Part shown: positions 15,335 through 23,292 of the stretch, piece after piece | How positions within the stretch are numbered: position 1 is the stretch's first letter | How the letters are laid out: each line of letters opens with the position of its first letter | The notes under the pieces: generated by a model | What the model was told of the DNA's origin: nothing | The model's input: the letters and a program-made list of their open reading frames with translations, nothing else | Databases searched by the model: none | DNA from: Verrucomicrobiia bacterium | GTDB taxonomy: Bacteria; Verrucomicrobiota; Verrucomicrobiia; Verrucomicrobiales; DEV007 | DNA: 64,000 nt | Reading direction: 5' to 3' | Assembly: GCA_030427505.1 (NCBI GenBank) | Contig: JAUICH010000013.1 | Span: forward strand, 1-64,000 | Position numbers and translations under genes: made by a program

Positions 15335-15602
15335 TCCTCCTGTCTACACGGCCCACGATCTGATGGAGGAAATCCTGGATATGACCAACCAGCGTTGGAT
15401 CGATCAGGACCGTTTTCGCCAGATTCTCACCAAGTTACGCCTGAAAGATTCCCAGACCCGCATCTACTTCCTGACGCAGTTGCGGGAAAAAGTGCGGCTC
15501 ATTCCGATGAAACTCTTTCCGAACGTCACTGCCCGGGAAAAGATGCTGGAAGCCCTTCAGGAAGCCATGGATATTGAGATTTCCAGAGAGGAAGAATTCT
15601 AA
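15327..15602 (+). CDS. tyeA: TyeA, YopN partner (91 aa)
   Basis: Clear TyeA family member. The N-terminal helix DLMEEILDMTNQRWID matches the family D-V--V-KRW pattern, followed by IYFLTQLREKVRLIPMKLFPN (family: FYQDLKRMFRLFPLGVF) and a C-terminal helix AMDIEISREEEF. TyeA binds the C-terminal part of YopN to form the secretion gate. Its start lies inside the end of the yopN gene and its stop is followed after 1 bp by the SycN-like start, so the genes are translationally coupled. Confidence 0.92.
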   Translation: MADPPVYTAHDLMEEILDMTNQRWIDQDRFRQILTKLRLKDSQTRIYFLTQLREKVRLIPMKLFPNVTAREKMLEALQEAMDIEISREEEF

Positions 15603-15603
15603 G

Positions 15604-16005
15604 ATGAGGTGGCAGATTGAAGAGACGGTCGGAGAGTTCGGCCGGTTGATCGGGATCGACGATCTGGCGCTGAACGACCGCGGGTCCGTGGCTCTTCAGA
15701 TCGAGCGGATCGGGGTCTTCGGCATCGAAATCGTGGGCGGCCGCGAGGAGCAGGTGGCGGTCAGTTTGACGCGTAACTACCGCGAGCCCTTTGGGGAAGA
15801 GGCTTGCCGCCTGGTCTTGGAGAACTGCCACTACCGGTCCAGCCGCGCCTTCCCGGTCCATCCCGCATTTTCCGGAACGGGCAGATTGTCATTTGCAATC
15901 CGCTTGGAATCAAGCGAGTTCACCCCGCAGTCAGTTCATGAGATTCTGGACGATCTGGATCGCCTCCACGAATCGATGAATCAGGTGGCGATACCGGACT
16001 CCTAA
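15604..16005 (+). CDS. sycN: SycN-like class I chaperone for YopN (133 aa)
   Basis: Sits at the sycN position between tyeA and sctX. The protein has the class I chaperone layout: helix IEETVGEFGRLIGI, strands with SVALQIERIG and VFGIEIVGG, a helical part, strands with RLSFAIRLES, and a C-terminal helix VHEILDDLDRLHESM. The start was set at ATG 15604 (MRWQIEE), because the longer frame overlaps tyeA and adds an unrelated leader. SycN works as a heterodimer with YscB on YopN. The CesT-like gene at 19034 is the best partner candidate. Confidence 0.75.
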   Translation: MRWQIEETVGEFGRLIGIDDLALNDRGSVALQIERIGVFGIEIVGGREEQVAVSLTRNYREPFGEEACRLVLENCHYRSSRAFPVHPAFSGTGRLSFAIRLESSEFTPQSVHEILDDLDRLHESMNQVAIPDS

Positions 16006-16013
16006 GACCGCTC

Positions 16014-16418
16014 ATGGCAGATTTGACCTCAGATTCGTTCCGGCCCTACATCGGCCTGTCCTCCATCGAGCTTTCGAGTGGGCTAGAGGACGGAGTACCG
16101 TTGCTGCCGGAAGACTCCGGCTTGGACCCCATCGATGCCGCGGTGGAGGCCCGCTTGGCCGCGATTCTTGAAGCGAAGAATTTTGACCGGGTCATGCTCG
16201 ACGCCATCCGGCCGAACGTGGAGGATCATTCCATTCTCAAACCGGGCCGCTTCTATTCCATCCGGAGGGAAATCCTGGAGAAGCTGAGGCAGGTGCTTCA
16301 GTCTGAGAACGGATCCGAGGCTCAGGAGGAATTGAACGCCTTGGCCAAGCTACTGGAAAAGCTGGCCGCCGATCACGATTTGGGGGAGCATTACCGTTTT
16401 GCCTTGCTCAAAGGATAG
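16014..16418 (+). CDS. sctX: SctX (YscX), early T3SS export substrate (134 aa)
   Basis: Matches YscX by order, size and N-terminal sequence. The segment IGLSSIELSSGLEDGVPLLPEDSG mirrors YscX IE-LS-EELS-GL-D-Y-LPPDG (shown here in part only). The C-terminal half contains LKPGRFYSIRREILEKL and a helical tail, like the YscY-binding part of YscX. YscX is exported early, together with its chaperone YscY, and is required for needle assembly in Ysc systems. It is directly followed by sctY and sctV, the canonical order. Confidence 0.85.
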   Translation: MADLTSDSFRPYIGLSSIELSSGLEDGVPLLPEDSGLDPIDAAVEARLAAILEAKNFDRVMLDAIRPNVEDHSILKPGRFYSIRREILEKLRQVLQSENGSEAQEELNALAKLLEKLAADHDLGEHYRFALLKG

Positions 16419-16436
16419 GAAGAAAACCGCCGACCG

Positions 16437-16847
16437 ATGAGCCTGCCCCTGCCTACTCCGAGCCCGGAATCGAATCTGGAGCCCGCCGCTCCGGAGGGGG
16501 TGTCTGGTTTCTCCGCCACGGAGAAAGACTGGCTGCTGCTGGTGGCGCATCTGCACCTGGAGCAGCGCCGCCCGGAGGAGGCGTGCACGATCTTGAGAGT
16601 GCTCCACCGGATCGACCCAAATAATCCCAAGGTGCTTCGCTGTCTGGCCCTGGCCGAACTGTCCGCGGGAAATCCGGCGGTCGCCGCCCGCGTGGCGACC
16701 AAGGCCATGCAGCAGGACGACGAGTCTGGCGGTTTCCGCGTTCCGGTGGGTCTTATTTTTGCCCGCTCTCTGTGGGAGCAGGGTCATCACGAAGCCGCGC
16801 GCGACTATGCGGAACATTTGCTAAGGGAAGAGGAAGAACCTCGCTAA
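16437..16847 (+). CDS. sctY: SctY (YscY), TPR chaperone of SctX (136 aa)
   Basis: A TPR-type protein placed between sctX and sctV. The core WLLLVAHLHLEQRRPEEACTI corresponds to YscY FLLLNGWLQL-CG--ERACIL, followed by a second TPR (LRCLALAELSAGNPAVAARV) and a third (ARSLWEQGHHEAARDYAEHL). The first 25 residues are a Pro-rich extension. YscY binds YscX and the cytoplasmic ring of SctV. It ends 6 bp before the sctV start. Confidence 0.88.
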   Translation: MSLPLPTPSPESNLEPAAPEGVSGFSATEKDWLLLVAHLHLEQRRPEEACTILRVLHRIDPNNPKVLRCLALAELSAGNPAVAARVATKAMQQDDESGGFRVPVGLIFARSLWEQGHHEAARDYAEHLLREEEEPR

Positions 16848-16853
16848 CAAAGT

Positions 16854-18956
16854 ATGTCAGGAAAAATCGCCAAGCTTCAGGGATTCATCCTGGGGAACAA
16901 GACCTACTACGATCTGATCCTCGCGGTCGTGATTGTCGGGATCCTGTCCCTGATGATCATGCCCATTCCCACAGGCCTGCTGGACTTGTTGCTGGCGGGG
17001 AACCTGGCCTTCTCCGTCCTGCTGCTCATGCTGGCGCTCTATGTGCCCAGCATTCTGCACTTTTCCAGCTTCCCCTCGCTGTTGCTGGTGACCACGCTTT
17101 TCCGGCTTTCGCTGAACATCACCACCACCCGCTTGATCCTTCTGCACGCGGACGCGGGAGACATCATTTTCACCTTCGGGAACTTCGTGGTGGGGGGGAA
17201 CTTCATTGTCGGGGTCGTCATCTTCCTCATCATCACCATCATTCAGTTCGTCGTCATTACGAAGGGCGCCGAACGCGTGGCGGAGGTGGCCGCCCGTTTC
17301 ACCCTGGACGCCATGCCGGGGAAACAGATGAGTATCGACGCGGACCTTCGGGCCGGCACAATCACTCAGGAAGAAGCCAAGGAGCGCCGCGACACCATTT
17401 CCAAGGAAAGCCAGCTCCATGGCGCCATGGACGGGGCCATGAAATTCGTGAAGGGCGACGCGATCGCTGGCCTTATTATTACCGCGATCAACGTGACTGC
17501 CGGCATCATGATCGGCGTCCTCCAGAAGAACTGGGAAGTCGGCAAAGCGGTCACCACCTATTCCATTTTGACCATCGGGGACGGTCTGGTCTCCCAGATT
17601 CCTGCTCTGCTCATCTCGATCACTTCCGGGATGATCGTGACCCGGGTCACCAACGAAGAGGCCGGTGGCGCCCTCGGTGGTGATATTGGCGGTCAGCTTC
17701 TGGCGCAGCCCAAGGCGCTCATGATCGCGGCTGCTTTCATGGTCGGCTTTGGACTCATTCCCGGTTTTCCGAAAATCCCATTCTTCATTCTGGGCGCGCT
17801 CGCTGGTACCGTCGGATTTATCCTGCACAAAGGGGAGGGGCTGCCCGAGGAGCCGGAACTGGAGGACAAGCGGAACCTTCCCGCCATGGCTCCCGCGGGT
17901 AAGAAAAAGCCGCCGAAGCCGAAGGACGAAGGGGACGAATTTTCCATCACCGTGCCGCTCCTGCTGGACCTCTCCGGGGCGAGCCAGGACGTGGTCGATC
18001 CGCAGTCGATGAACGACGAACTCATCCGGGTGCGGCGCGCGCTTTACAATGACCTGGGGGTTCCATTCCCGGGCATTCACCTGCGGTTCAACCAGTCCAT
18101 CCCGGAGGGGCACTACAAGATTCTGCTCCACGAGGTACCCGTCGCGGAAGGGTTTCTGAAGAAGGGCTGCGTGCTGGCGAGGGAGAAACCCGACTCGCTC
18201 AAGATGCTCGGCATTCCGTTTACGGAAGAGAAAATCTTCATCCGGAATGTGCCGGCGATCTGGGTGGAGGAAGACCGCAAGGCGGACCTGGAAAAGGCCA
18301 AAGTACCCTTCCTGGAGCCCACCAAGGTGCTGACCTATCACCTGACCGTCATCTTGAAGCGTTATGCCGGAGACTTCGTCGGGCTTCAGGAGACGAAGTA
18401 TCTCCTGGACCAGATGGAGAAAGAGTTTCCCGAACTGGTCCGGGAAGCGCAGCGCGTCCTGCCCATCCAGAAGATTACCGAGATCTTTCAGCGCCTCGTG
18501 CAGGAGGAAATATCCATCCGGAACCTGCGCACCATCCTTCAGGCCTTGATCGAGTGGGGCCAGAAAGAGAAGGAACCGGTTCTTCTCGCGGAGTATGTGC
18601 GCTCCGCACTGAAGCGCTATATCAGTTACAAGTTCAGCCGGGGGCAAAACATCCTGGCGGTCTACTTGTTGGAAGAAGCGCTGGAGGAAAGCATCCGCAA
18701 AGCCGTGCGGCAGACGTCCGCCGGCGCCTACCTGGCGTTGGAACCACGCAAGGTAAAGGCCTTCCTCGTATCGCTCCGCAGAGAAGTTGGCAACCTGACG
18801 GACGGAAATCAGCGGCCCGCCGTCCTGACCTCCCTGGACGTGCGGCGCTATACCCGGAAGATGATCGAGCAGGAGTTTCCGGAGCTACCCGTGCTGTCCC
18901 ACCAGGAACTGACCGAGGAAATCACCATCCAACCCCTGGGCCGAATCAGTGCCTGA
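16854..18956 (+). CDS. sctV: SctV (YscV/LcrD/FlhA family) major export gate protein (700 aa)
   Basis: Full-length FHIPEP-family protein of the usual size. Residues 1-330 carry about eight hydrophobic segments, with the family signature around TLFRLSLNITTTRLILLHAD and a cytoplasmic loop with TKGAERVAEVAARFTLDAMP. A linker of roughly 40 charged residues (EEPELEDK, KKKPPKPKDEGDE) leads to the C-terminal cytoplasmic domain, about 360-700, which forms the nonameric ring that receives substrates and chaperone complexes. It binds SctX-SctY and gatekeeper complexes, whose genes lie immediately upstream. The export partners SctRSTU are not in the window. Confidence 0.98.
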   Translation: MSGKIAKLQGFILGNKTYYDLILAVVIVGILSLMIMPIPTGLLDLLLAGNLAFSVLLLMLALYVPSILHFSSFPSLLLVTTLFRLSLNITTTRLILLHADAGDIIFTFGNFVVGGNFIVGVVIFLIITIIQFVVITKGAERVAEVAARFTLDAMPGKQMSIDADLRAGTITQEEAKERRDTISKESQLHGAMDGAMKFVKGDAIAGLIITAINVTAGIMIGVLQKNWEVGKAVTTYSILTIGDGLVSQIPALLISITSGMIVTRVTNEEAGGALGGDIGGQLLAQPKALMIAAAFMVGFGLIPGFPKIPFFILGALAGTVGFILHKGEGLPEEPELEDKRNLPAMAPAGKKKPPKPKDEGDEFSITVPLLLDLSGASQDVVDPQSMNDELIRVRRALYNDLGVPFPGIHLRFNQSIPEGHYKILLHEVPVAEGFLKKGCVLAREKPDSLKMLGIPFTEEKIFIRNVPAIWVEEDRKADLEKAKVPFLEPTKVLTYHLTVILKRYAGDFVGLQETKYLLDQMEKEFPELVREAQRVLPIQKITEIFQRLVQEEISIRNLRTILQALIEWGQKEKEPVLLAEYVRSALKRYISYKFSRGQNILAVYLLEEALEESIRKAVRQTSAGAYLALEPRKVKAFLVSLRREVGNLTDGNQRPAVLTSLDVRRYTRKMIEQEFPELPVLSHQELTEEITIQPLGRISA

Positions 18957-19033
18957 CAGATGAGGGTAGATTAAGCATACTTCTCCGCTGGTAGCCGCCC
19001 CGGTTCCCAATCTTAAACACTAAGCCAAACACC

Positions 19034-19462
19034 GTGGACTCACTGCACGAACACATCGGCCAGCTTTGCGAGGAGTTGAACCTAGCGGTGCCGCAGTCCG
19101 AAGGAGGCACAGAGGACTATAGGCTGAGCGTGGAAGACGTGCCCCTGCGGTTCCATGTCCTGTCCAATGGTCAGACCATCCTGTCCGCCTCCTTGGGCCG
19201 CGTTCCCGAAATGGCGGAAGCCGCGGGTGAAGATCCGGGTTATTTCCTTCTCCGGTGCATCCGGCTTCACGGCGCCCGCCTGGCTAAACTGGCCCTTCCG
19301 TTTACCTTGAGTCTGGAACCGGATACCGAGGAAGTGATTCTTTGGAAGCCGGTTTCCCAGGGGATCGGAGGCGCGTCACAATTTAGCCCCATGGTTGAAG
19401 AGTTATTGAATGAAGTCGAATACCGGCGAAATTGGCTGGGGATCGCTCCCGCCGCGCGATAA
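19034..19462 (+). CDS. CesT-like class I T3SS chaperone, possible YscB counterpart (142 aa)
   Basis: GTG start 77 bp after sctV. The N-terminal helix SLHEHIGQLCEELNLAVP, strands with YRLSVEDVPLRFHVL and QTILSASLG, a central helix (YFLLRCIRLHGARLAKLAL) and strands with FTLSLEPDTEEVILWKPV follow the class I chaperone plan. The C-terminal helix contains VEELLNEVEYRRNWLG. In Yersinia YscB pairs with SycN on YopN, and its gene lies near other ysc structural genes. This gene immediately precedes sctD, so YscB is a reasonable guess. A chaperone for an unknown substrate is the alternative. Confidence 0.6.
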   Translation: MDSLHEHIGQLCEELNLAVPQSEGGTEDYRLSVEDVPLRFHVLSNGQTILSASLGRVPEMAEAAGEDPGYFLLRCIRLHGARLAKLALPFTLSLEPDTEEVILWKPVSQGIGGASQFSPMVEELLNEVEYRRNWLGIAPAAR

Positions 19463-19544
19463 GGCGGAATTGTAAGGTGCTTGTGTTTAGAAATGTGTTA
19501 TGACCTGACACAGCCTTTCGGGCGATGCCGTTTGGATTTCTCTG

Positions 19545-20945
19545 ATGAGTGAAGAAAGAAGACACTGGATTCTAAAGGTCATCAGCGGTCCCCATCAGGG
19601 TGCCGAGATTCGTTTGCCCTCCGGCCGGTCCCTGGTGGGCAGTGACGATGCCTGCGATGTCATGCTGCACGACGTCCTGGTGGCGCCGCAGCATTTCTCC
19701 CTGGACCTGAGTGTCGACAGCATCAAGGTGTCGCCCCTGGGCGGGAAAGTCTACTGCGACGGCAAACGGATCAAAGAAGGGGAGCGGAAAGTCGATCCCT
19801 TTGCCTTTCTGACCGCGGGCGGGACGCACCTGATTGTGGGCCCTTCCGACCAGAAGTGGCCGTCGTTTTCCATTTCGGACATTCCGGAGATCGAGAAGGA
19901 GGAAGAGTCCGAAGGCGGAAAAGACGCCGCCAAAGGAAAGGAAGAACCCTCTCCCGTCGCGGACCAGCCGGCGGAAGGAAAAAAGGCCAAGGCCAAGGAA
20001 GAGCGGGTAGAGGACGGCGAAAGAAAAACGGAAGCTCCAGCGGACCGGCGGGGACGCGCCCTGGTGGGAGTCGGGTTCGGGCTGTTCTTGCTGCTGCTTT
20101 GGCTGGTGGTGATCTATCGCTTCAAGAGTCCGGCTGAAGTTCAGGAGGGAACCGGCACCCCCGTCGCCGCCAAAGAGCCCGTCATCGGGGAAGACAAGGT
20201 GTCCGAAGTAGGGGATTTCGTGAAGACCATGTCATACGGGAAGGAACTGAAGGTGGAGCCCCTGGGGGGCGTGCTTCAAGTCACTGGCTACGTGGAAACC
20301 GACGAGCAGCTCCGGCAATTGCGCGAGGAACTGAAGGGCAAGTTTGAGTCCGTGTTTTCCCGGGTGAGAAGCCTGGAGGCCATCGAGTCCGGGGCCAATG
20401 CCGTCATCGTGGGAGAAGGGCTGGATCTGCTGGCCGAAGTGCAACCGGATGGTCAGGTAAATGTCAGCGGCACCATTCCACGAGAGAAAGCGGCAAGCTG
20501 GGAAAAGGCAAAACGGCAACTTGCCGAAATTCCCGGCGTTTCCTTTGAGAAAATAGCGGACAAGGTGCGGGTGGAAGCTCCGCCAAAAGTAGCGGCGGTG
20601 GAAAAGGACACACCGGGCAATGACGCGGAGGAGAAGCCGCCCATCGGCCTGAGAGTGGTGTCCGCGACAGACCGGAGCGCGGATGGCGCGGGTTCCCTGA
20701 TGACGGTTCCCGGGTTTGGAGTCAAAGACCCGAGCGCCACCGTGGAAGTCATCGGGATCCGGAATGATGGCCTGAACTGGGTCAGAATGAAAAATGGCAG
20801 TGTTTACTTCAAGGGCGCGAGGCTTCCCACCGGAGGCATTATCGAAACGATCGAGCCGGGTGCCGTCGTCATCGTGGAAGACAGCAGGGAAAGGCGGGTC
20901 AGCCAGGGCGAGCAGGCGTGGGATCCTAGCAAGGCCAGACCTTAG
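19545..20945 (+). CDS. sctD: SctD (YscD) inner-membrane ring protein (466 aa)
   Basis: Domain order of SctD: an N-terminal cytoplasmic FHA-like domain (residues about 8-100; ILKVISGPHQGAEIRLPSG is the typical opening), a charged Lys/Glu linker at 110-168, one transmembrane helix at about 171-192, and a periplasmic part. The periplasmic part has BON-like ring-building modules around 215-350 and a C-terminal domain ending near DSRERR. The protein forms the outer ring of the inner-membrane basal body, contacting SctJ and the secretin. The linker is longer than in Yersinia YscD. It is followed by two small genes and a SctQ C-domain. Confidence 0.88.
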   Translation: MSEERRHWILKVISGPHQGAEIRLPSGRSLVGSDDACDVMLHDVLVAPQHFSLDLSVDSIKVSPLGGKVYCDGKRIKEGERKVDPFAFLTAGGTHLIVGPSDQKWPSFSISDIPEIEKEEESEGGKDAAKGKEEPSPVADQPAEGKKAKAKEERVEDGERKTEAPADRRGRALVGVGFGLFLLLLWLVVIYRFKSPAEVQEGTGTPVAAKEPVIGEDKVSEVGDFVKTMSYGKELKVEPLGGVLQVTGYVETDEQLRQLREELKGKFESVFSRVRSLEAIESGANAVIVGEGLDLLAEVQPDGQVNVSGTIPREKAASWEKAKRQLAEIPGVSFEKIADKVRVEAPPKVAAVEKDTPGNDAEEKPPIGLRVVSATDRSADGAGSLMTVPGFGVKDPSATVEVIGIRNDGLNWVRMKNGSVYFKGARLPTGGIIETIEPGAVVIVEDSRERRVSQGEQAWDPSKARP

Positions 20946-21023
20946 CGGGAGCATTCATTTTTCAGAGGCCGGCGGAACAGGCGAAAATCTTGACGTCACG
21001 AGCCTTCAAACCTAGCCTTGGCC

Positions 21024-21305
21024 ATGCCCGCGGATCTCGATACCCTGCGTCCCATCGTTGATCAACCTGACTTCGAACAGGCCCTTCGCGAAGATCCTGA
21101 CGGAAGCTTCAAGGCCTCGGTGGAGAGCTACTTGGCGGAATGGAAAGCCATTTTGGCCGGGGAATTGGGGAAAGGCCAGACACCGGAAGATTTTGAGGCG
21201 CTGAACCTGTTTGCCGAAGCCTTGGAAACCTCATCGAAGGTGGTGGAGTTTCAGGTGCTGGCCCGGAGTCTGAAAGAGAACGCTCCGGGTAACGGGCAGC
21301 CTTGA
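21024..21305 (+). CDS. Small helical T3SS protein, possible YscE-like co-chaperone (93 aa)
   Basis: Lies between sctD and a TPR gene, where YscE/CdsE-type genes are found in Ysc and chlamydial systems. It is predicted to be wholly helical (SVESYLAEWKAILAGELG, then FEALNLFAEALETSSKVVEF) and has no membrane segment. YscE pairs with the TPR protein YscG to hold the needle subunit in the cytoplasm. It is larger than YscE (66 aa) and lacks the Pro-x-Asp turn and WS-x-x-N pattern of needle subunits, so I do not call it SctF. The start was taken at ATG (MPADLDTL); an in-frame TTG lies 6 bp upstream. Confidence 0.5.
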   Translation: MPADLDTLRPIVDQPDFEQALREDPDGSFKASVESYLAEWKAILAGELGKGQTPEDFEALNLFAEALETSSKVVEFQVLARSLKENAPGNGQP

Positions 21306-21358
21306 CCGGAAAGGACCGGGAAAGAGAAAGAACACGCTTCAAAGAACAGCGAATCGCC

Positions 21359-21763
21359 ATGTTGGAAATCGACTCAGAGTTGGTCCGTCTGACCATGAGG
21401 ATCGGGTATTCGGCCGCTTGGAACGGGTTGTTTCCCGAGGCCCTGAAAATCTTTCGCGGGGTCAGTGCCGTGCGTCCGGATAGCGAGGTGCCATTGATCG
21501 GAGCCGGCGTGGTGGGCATGCTGTCAGGCGACTATGAAATGTCGCGGAAGGCTTTGGAAAGGGCCATCGAGAACAACCCGGAAAGCGATCTCGCCAAGGC
21601 TCATTTGGGTTGCCTGTTGCGGCTCAGCGGGGAAGAGGAAGAAGGAAAAGCCATGCTTGAAGCCATCTGCGCGAATTCCACGGATGCCGATGCCAAGTCC
21701 ATGGCCGCCAATGTGAAGGATTTGCCAGTTGAAGAGTTGTATCCCGTCAAGAAAGGTTCCTGA
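21359..21763 (+). CDS. YscG-like TPR chaperone (134 aa)
   Basis: A short TPR protein: RIGYSAAWNGLFPEALKIFRGV, VVGMLSGDYEMSRKALERAI and HLGCLLRLSGEEEEGKAML form three repeats. Size and placement after sctD and the small helical gene fit YscG/HrpB1-like chaperones of the needle subunit. The start was taken at ATG giving MLEIDSELV; a TTG at 21302 overlapping the previous stop would add 19 polar, Arg-rich residues. No needle gene lies between the two putative needle chaperones, unlike in yscEFG. Confidence 0.6.
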   Translation: MLEIDSELVRLTMRIGYSAAWNGLFPEALKIFRGVSAVRPDSEVPLIGAGVVGMLSGDYEMSRKALERAIENNPESDLAKAHLGCLLRLSGEEEEGKAMLEAICANSTDADAKSMAANVKDLPVEELYPVKKGS

Positions 21764-21805
21764 CGCGTATCTCCAGTTTCTCATTCCGACTCGCCACACC
21801 TGAAA

Positions 21806-22177
21806 ATGTCCGAAACCAGCAACATGCCAACCGGAGCCACCGAAGGGACACCAGCGGACACCCGGACGATGGAACGGTCCGGTCCGGCGGCGAGCCCCAG
21901 GGAGACCGGGAGCGAGCCGATGGCGGGCGGCGATGCCGAACCGGAATTCGAGACCGTGCCGGTGGGTCACTTGGAAGTGAAACTGGTATTTCAAGTAGGC
22001 TCGACTGAAATGACCCTGGATGAGTTCAGGACGCTCAAGCCGGGGTTCTGTTTTGAGCTGGATCAGTCCGTGGAACAGCCGGTCGAGATCCGCGCGAATG
22101 GGAAAACCGTCGGTGCGGGTACCTTACTTAATGTGAATGGCCGGATCGGCGTTCGGGTTACCGAATTGCTGGATTGA
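21806..22177 (+). CDS. SpoA-domain protein, SctQ C-terminal fragment/HrcQb-like (123 aa)
   Basis: The last 75 residues are a complete SpoA (FliN/SctQ C-terminal) domain: PVGHLEVKLVFQVGSTEMTL, then LKPGFCFELDQSVEQPVEIRA and GTLLNVNGRIGVRVTELL, with the conserved NG-x-x-G-x-R pattern. The N-terminal 48 residues are disordered and rich in Thr, Pro and Gly. The protein corresponds to the separate SctQ-C product found in many systems (HrcQb, or the internally started YscQ-C) and would build the cytoplasmic sorting platform. No full SctQ N-domain is encoded upstream here, so the other part must lie elsewhere. Confidence 0.8.
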   Translation: MSETSNMPTGATEGTPADTRTMERSGPAASPRETGSEPMAGGDAEPEFETVPVGHLEVKLVFQVGSTEMTLDEFRTLKPGFCFELDQSVEQPVEIRANGKTVGAGTLLNVNGRIGVRVTELLD

Positions 22178-22443
22178 TACGAAGGCGTGGCGTTTCCCGC
22201 GTTCGGCGGGAGCCTGATGCCGTTTCGGGCGCTTACATCATTTTCGTACGCGGGATTTCCAATTGGCGTACGGCACGGCGCGAAAGGGCGCCCATTCACG
22301 GATGGCCTGATCTGGAGGAGAGTGTCTTTGTAAAGACTTGCCGGGCCAGCGTGGCGCTTCTTTCTTTTGTCAGATAGACCGGCAGAGTAACATTCTCCCG
22401 GACGAGTCCCAAAAAAGTCGAACCCCAACCCCCCAATACTTCC

Positions 22444-23292
22444 ATGTGCGGATACTGCGGCTGCTCCAGTGACAATCAGGCGGACCATCAGGGTCACTCC
22501 CATACTCACTCCCATACTCACTCGCATGGCCACGGCCATACGCACGAACACGGCCATTCCCATGAACATGGGCATAGTCATGACCACGGTCATCACCATC
22601 ACCACAGTCATGGCGAAGACGAGCGGCGGGTCATTGAGCTGAGCCGTGCGGTGCTCGACAAGAACGCCCGCTTGGCGGAGCGCGCCCGGGGGCTTTTTCT
22701 GGGGAAGGGAGTGACCGCCGTGAACCTGGTGTCGTCCCCCGGTTCGGGTAAGACCACGCTTTTGGAAAAGACCGTGGCGGCCCTGCGGGACAAAGTGCGC
22801 TGCGCCGTCATCGTGGGGGACTGCGCCACGGATAATGACGCCCGCCGCCTGCGCGACACGGGTGTGCCCGCCGTGCAAGTGACTACTGGGAACGTCTGCC
22901 ACCTGGATGCCCACATGGTGCTGCACGCCATCGAAGACCTGAAACTGGGAGACACGGAACTGCTCTTCATCGAAAACGTCGGAAACCTGGTGTGCCCGGC
23001 CGCGTTCGATCTGGGTGAAGACCGCCGGATTGTCCTCACCTCCGTGACGGAGGGGGAAGACAAGGCCCGGAAATACCCGCCCATCTTTCACAACGCCGAC
23101 GTCGTGATCTTGACCAAGATGGATCTCGCGGAAGCCGTGGGCTTCGACCGCGAGCAGGCTCTGGAAGCCATCAGGGATGTGGCGCCTCGCGCAAAGATCA
23201 TCGAACTGTCCGCCCGCACGAATGACGGGATGGATGAGTGGATCGCCTACCTGGAAGAGTGCGTGGCCGCCAAACTGGCCACACCAGTCTGA
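22444..23292 (+). CDS. hypB: HypB, hydrogenase/urease-type nickel-insertion GTPase (282 aa)
   Basis: Standard HypB. It has an N-terminal MCGYCGCS metal site (CxxCGC), a long His-rich stretch at residues about 17-60 for nickel storage, then a G3E GTPase domain with P-loop SSPGSGKTTLLE and CATDNDARRL. In the family it hydrolyses GTP while delivering nickel to [NiFe] hydrogenase with HypA. No hypA, hypC-F or hydrogenase gene is visible nearby, so it is an orphan in this window. The His-rich region is encoded by short CA/AC-rich DNA repeats that are part of the gene. The preceding 266-bp gap holds no convincing gene. Confidence 0.96.
   Translation: MCGYCGCSSDNQADHQGHSHTHSHTHSHGHGHTHEHGHSHEHGHSHDHGHHHHHSHGEDERRVIELSRAVLDKNARLAERARGLFLGKGVTAVNLVSSPGSGKTTLLEKTVAALRDKVRCAVIVGDCATDNDARRLRDTGVPAVQVTTGNVCHLDAHMVLHAIEDLKLGDTELLFIENVGNLVCPAAFDLGEDRRIVLTSVTEGEDKARKYPPIFHNADVVILTKMDLAEAVGFDREQALEAIRDVAPRAKIIELSARTNDGMDEWIAYLEECVAAKLATPV

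Noticed and set aside
16857..18647. 596-aa minus-strand frame opposite sctV
   Set aside because: Antisense shadow of a well-identified gene, with composition typical of reverse-frame translation.
21024..21305. Needle subunit SctF
   Set aside because: Helical and of similar size, but it lacks the P-x-D/N-P turn and the WS-x-x-N pattern of needle proteins.
22490..22612. Short tandem DNA repeats (CATACTCACTCC type)
   Set aside because: They code for the His-rich nickel-binding part of HypB and need no separate repeat explanation.
22063..23091. Long minus-strand frame opposite hypB
   Set aside because: It is the antisense shadow of hypB. Its Val/Met-rich repeats mirror the His codons and it has no family features.
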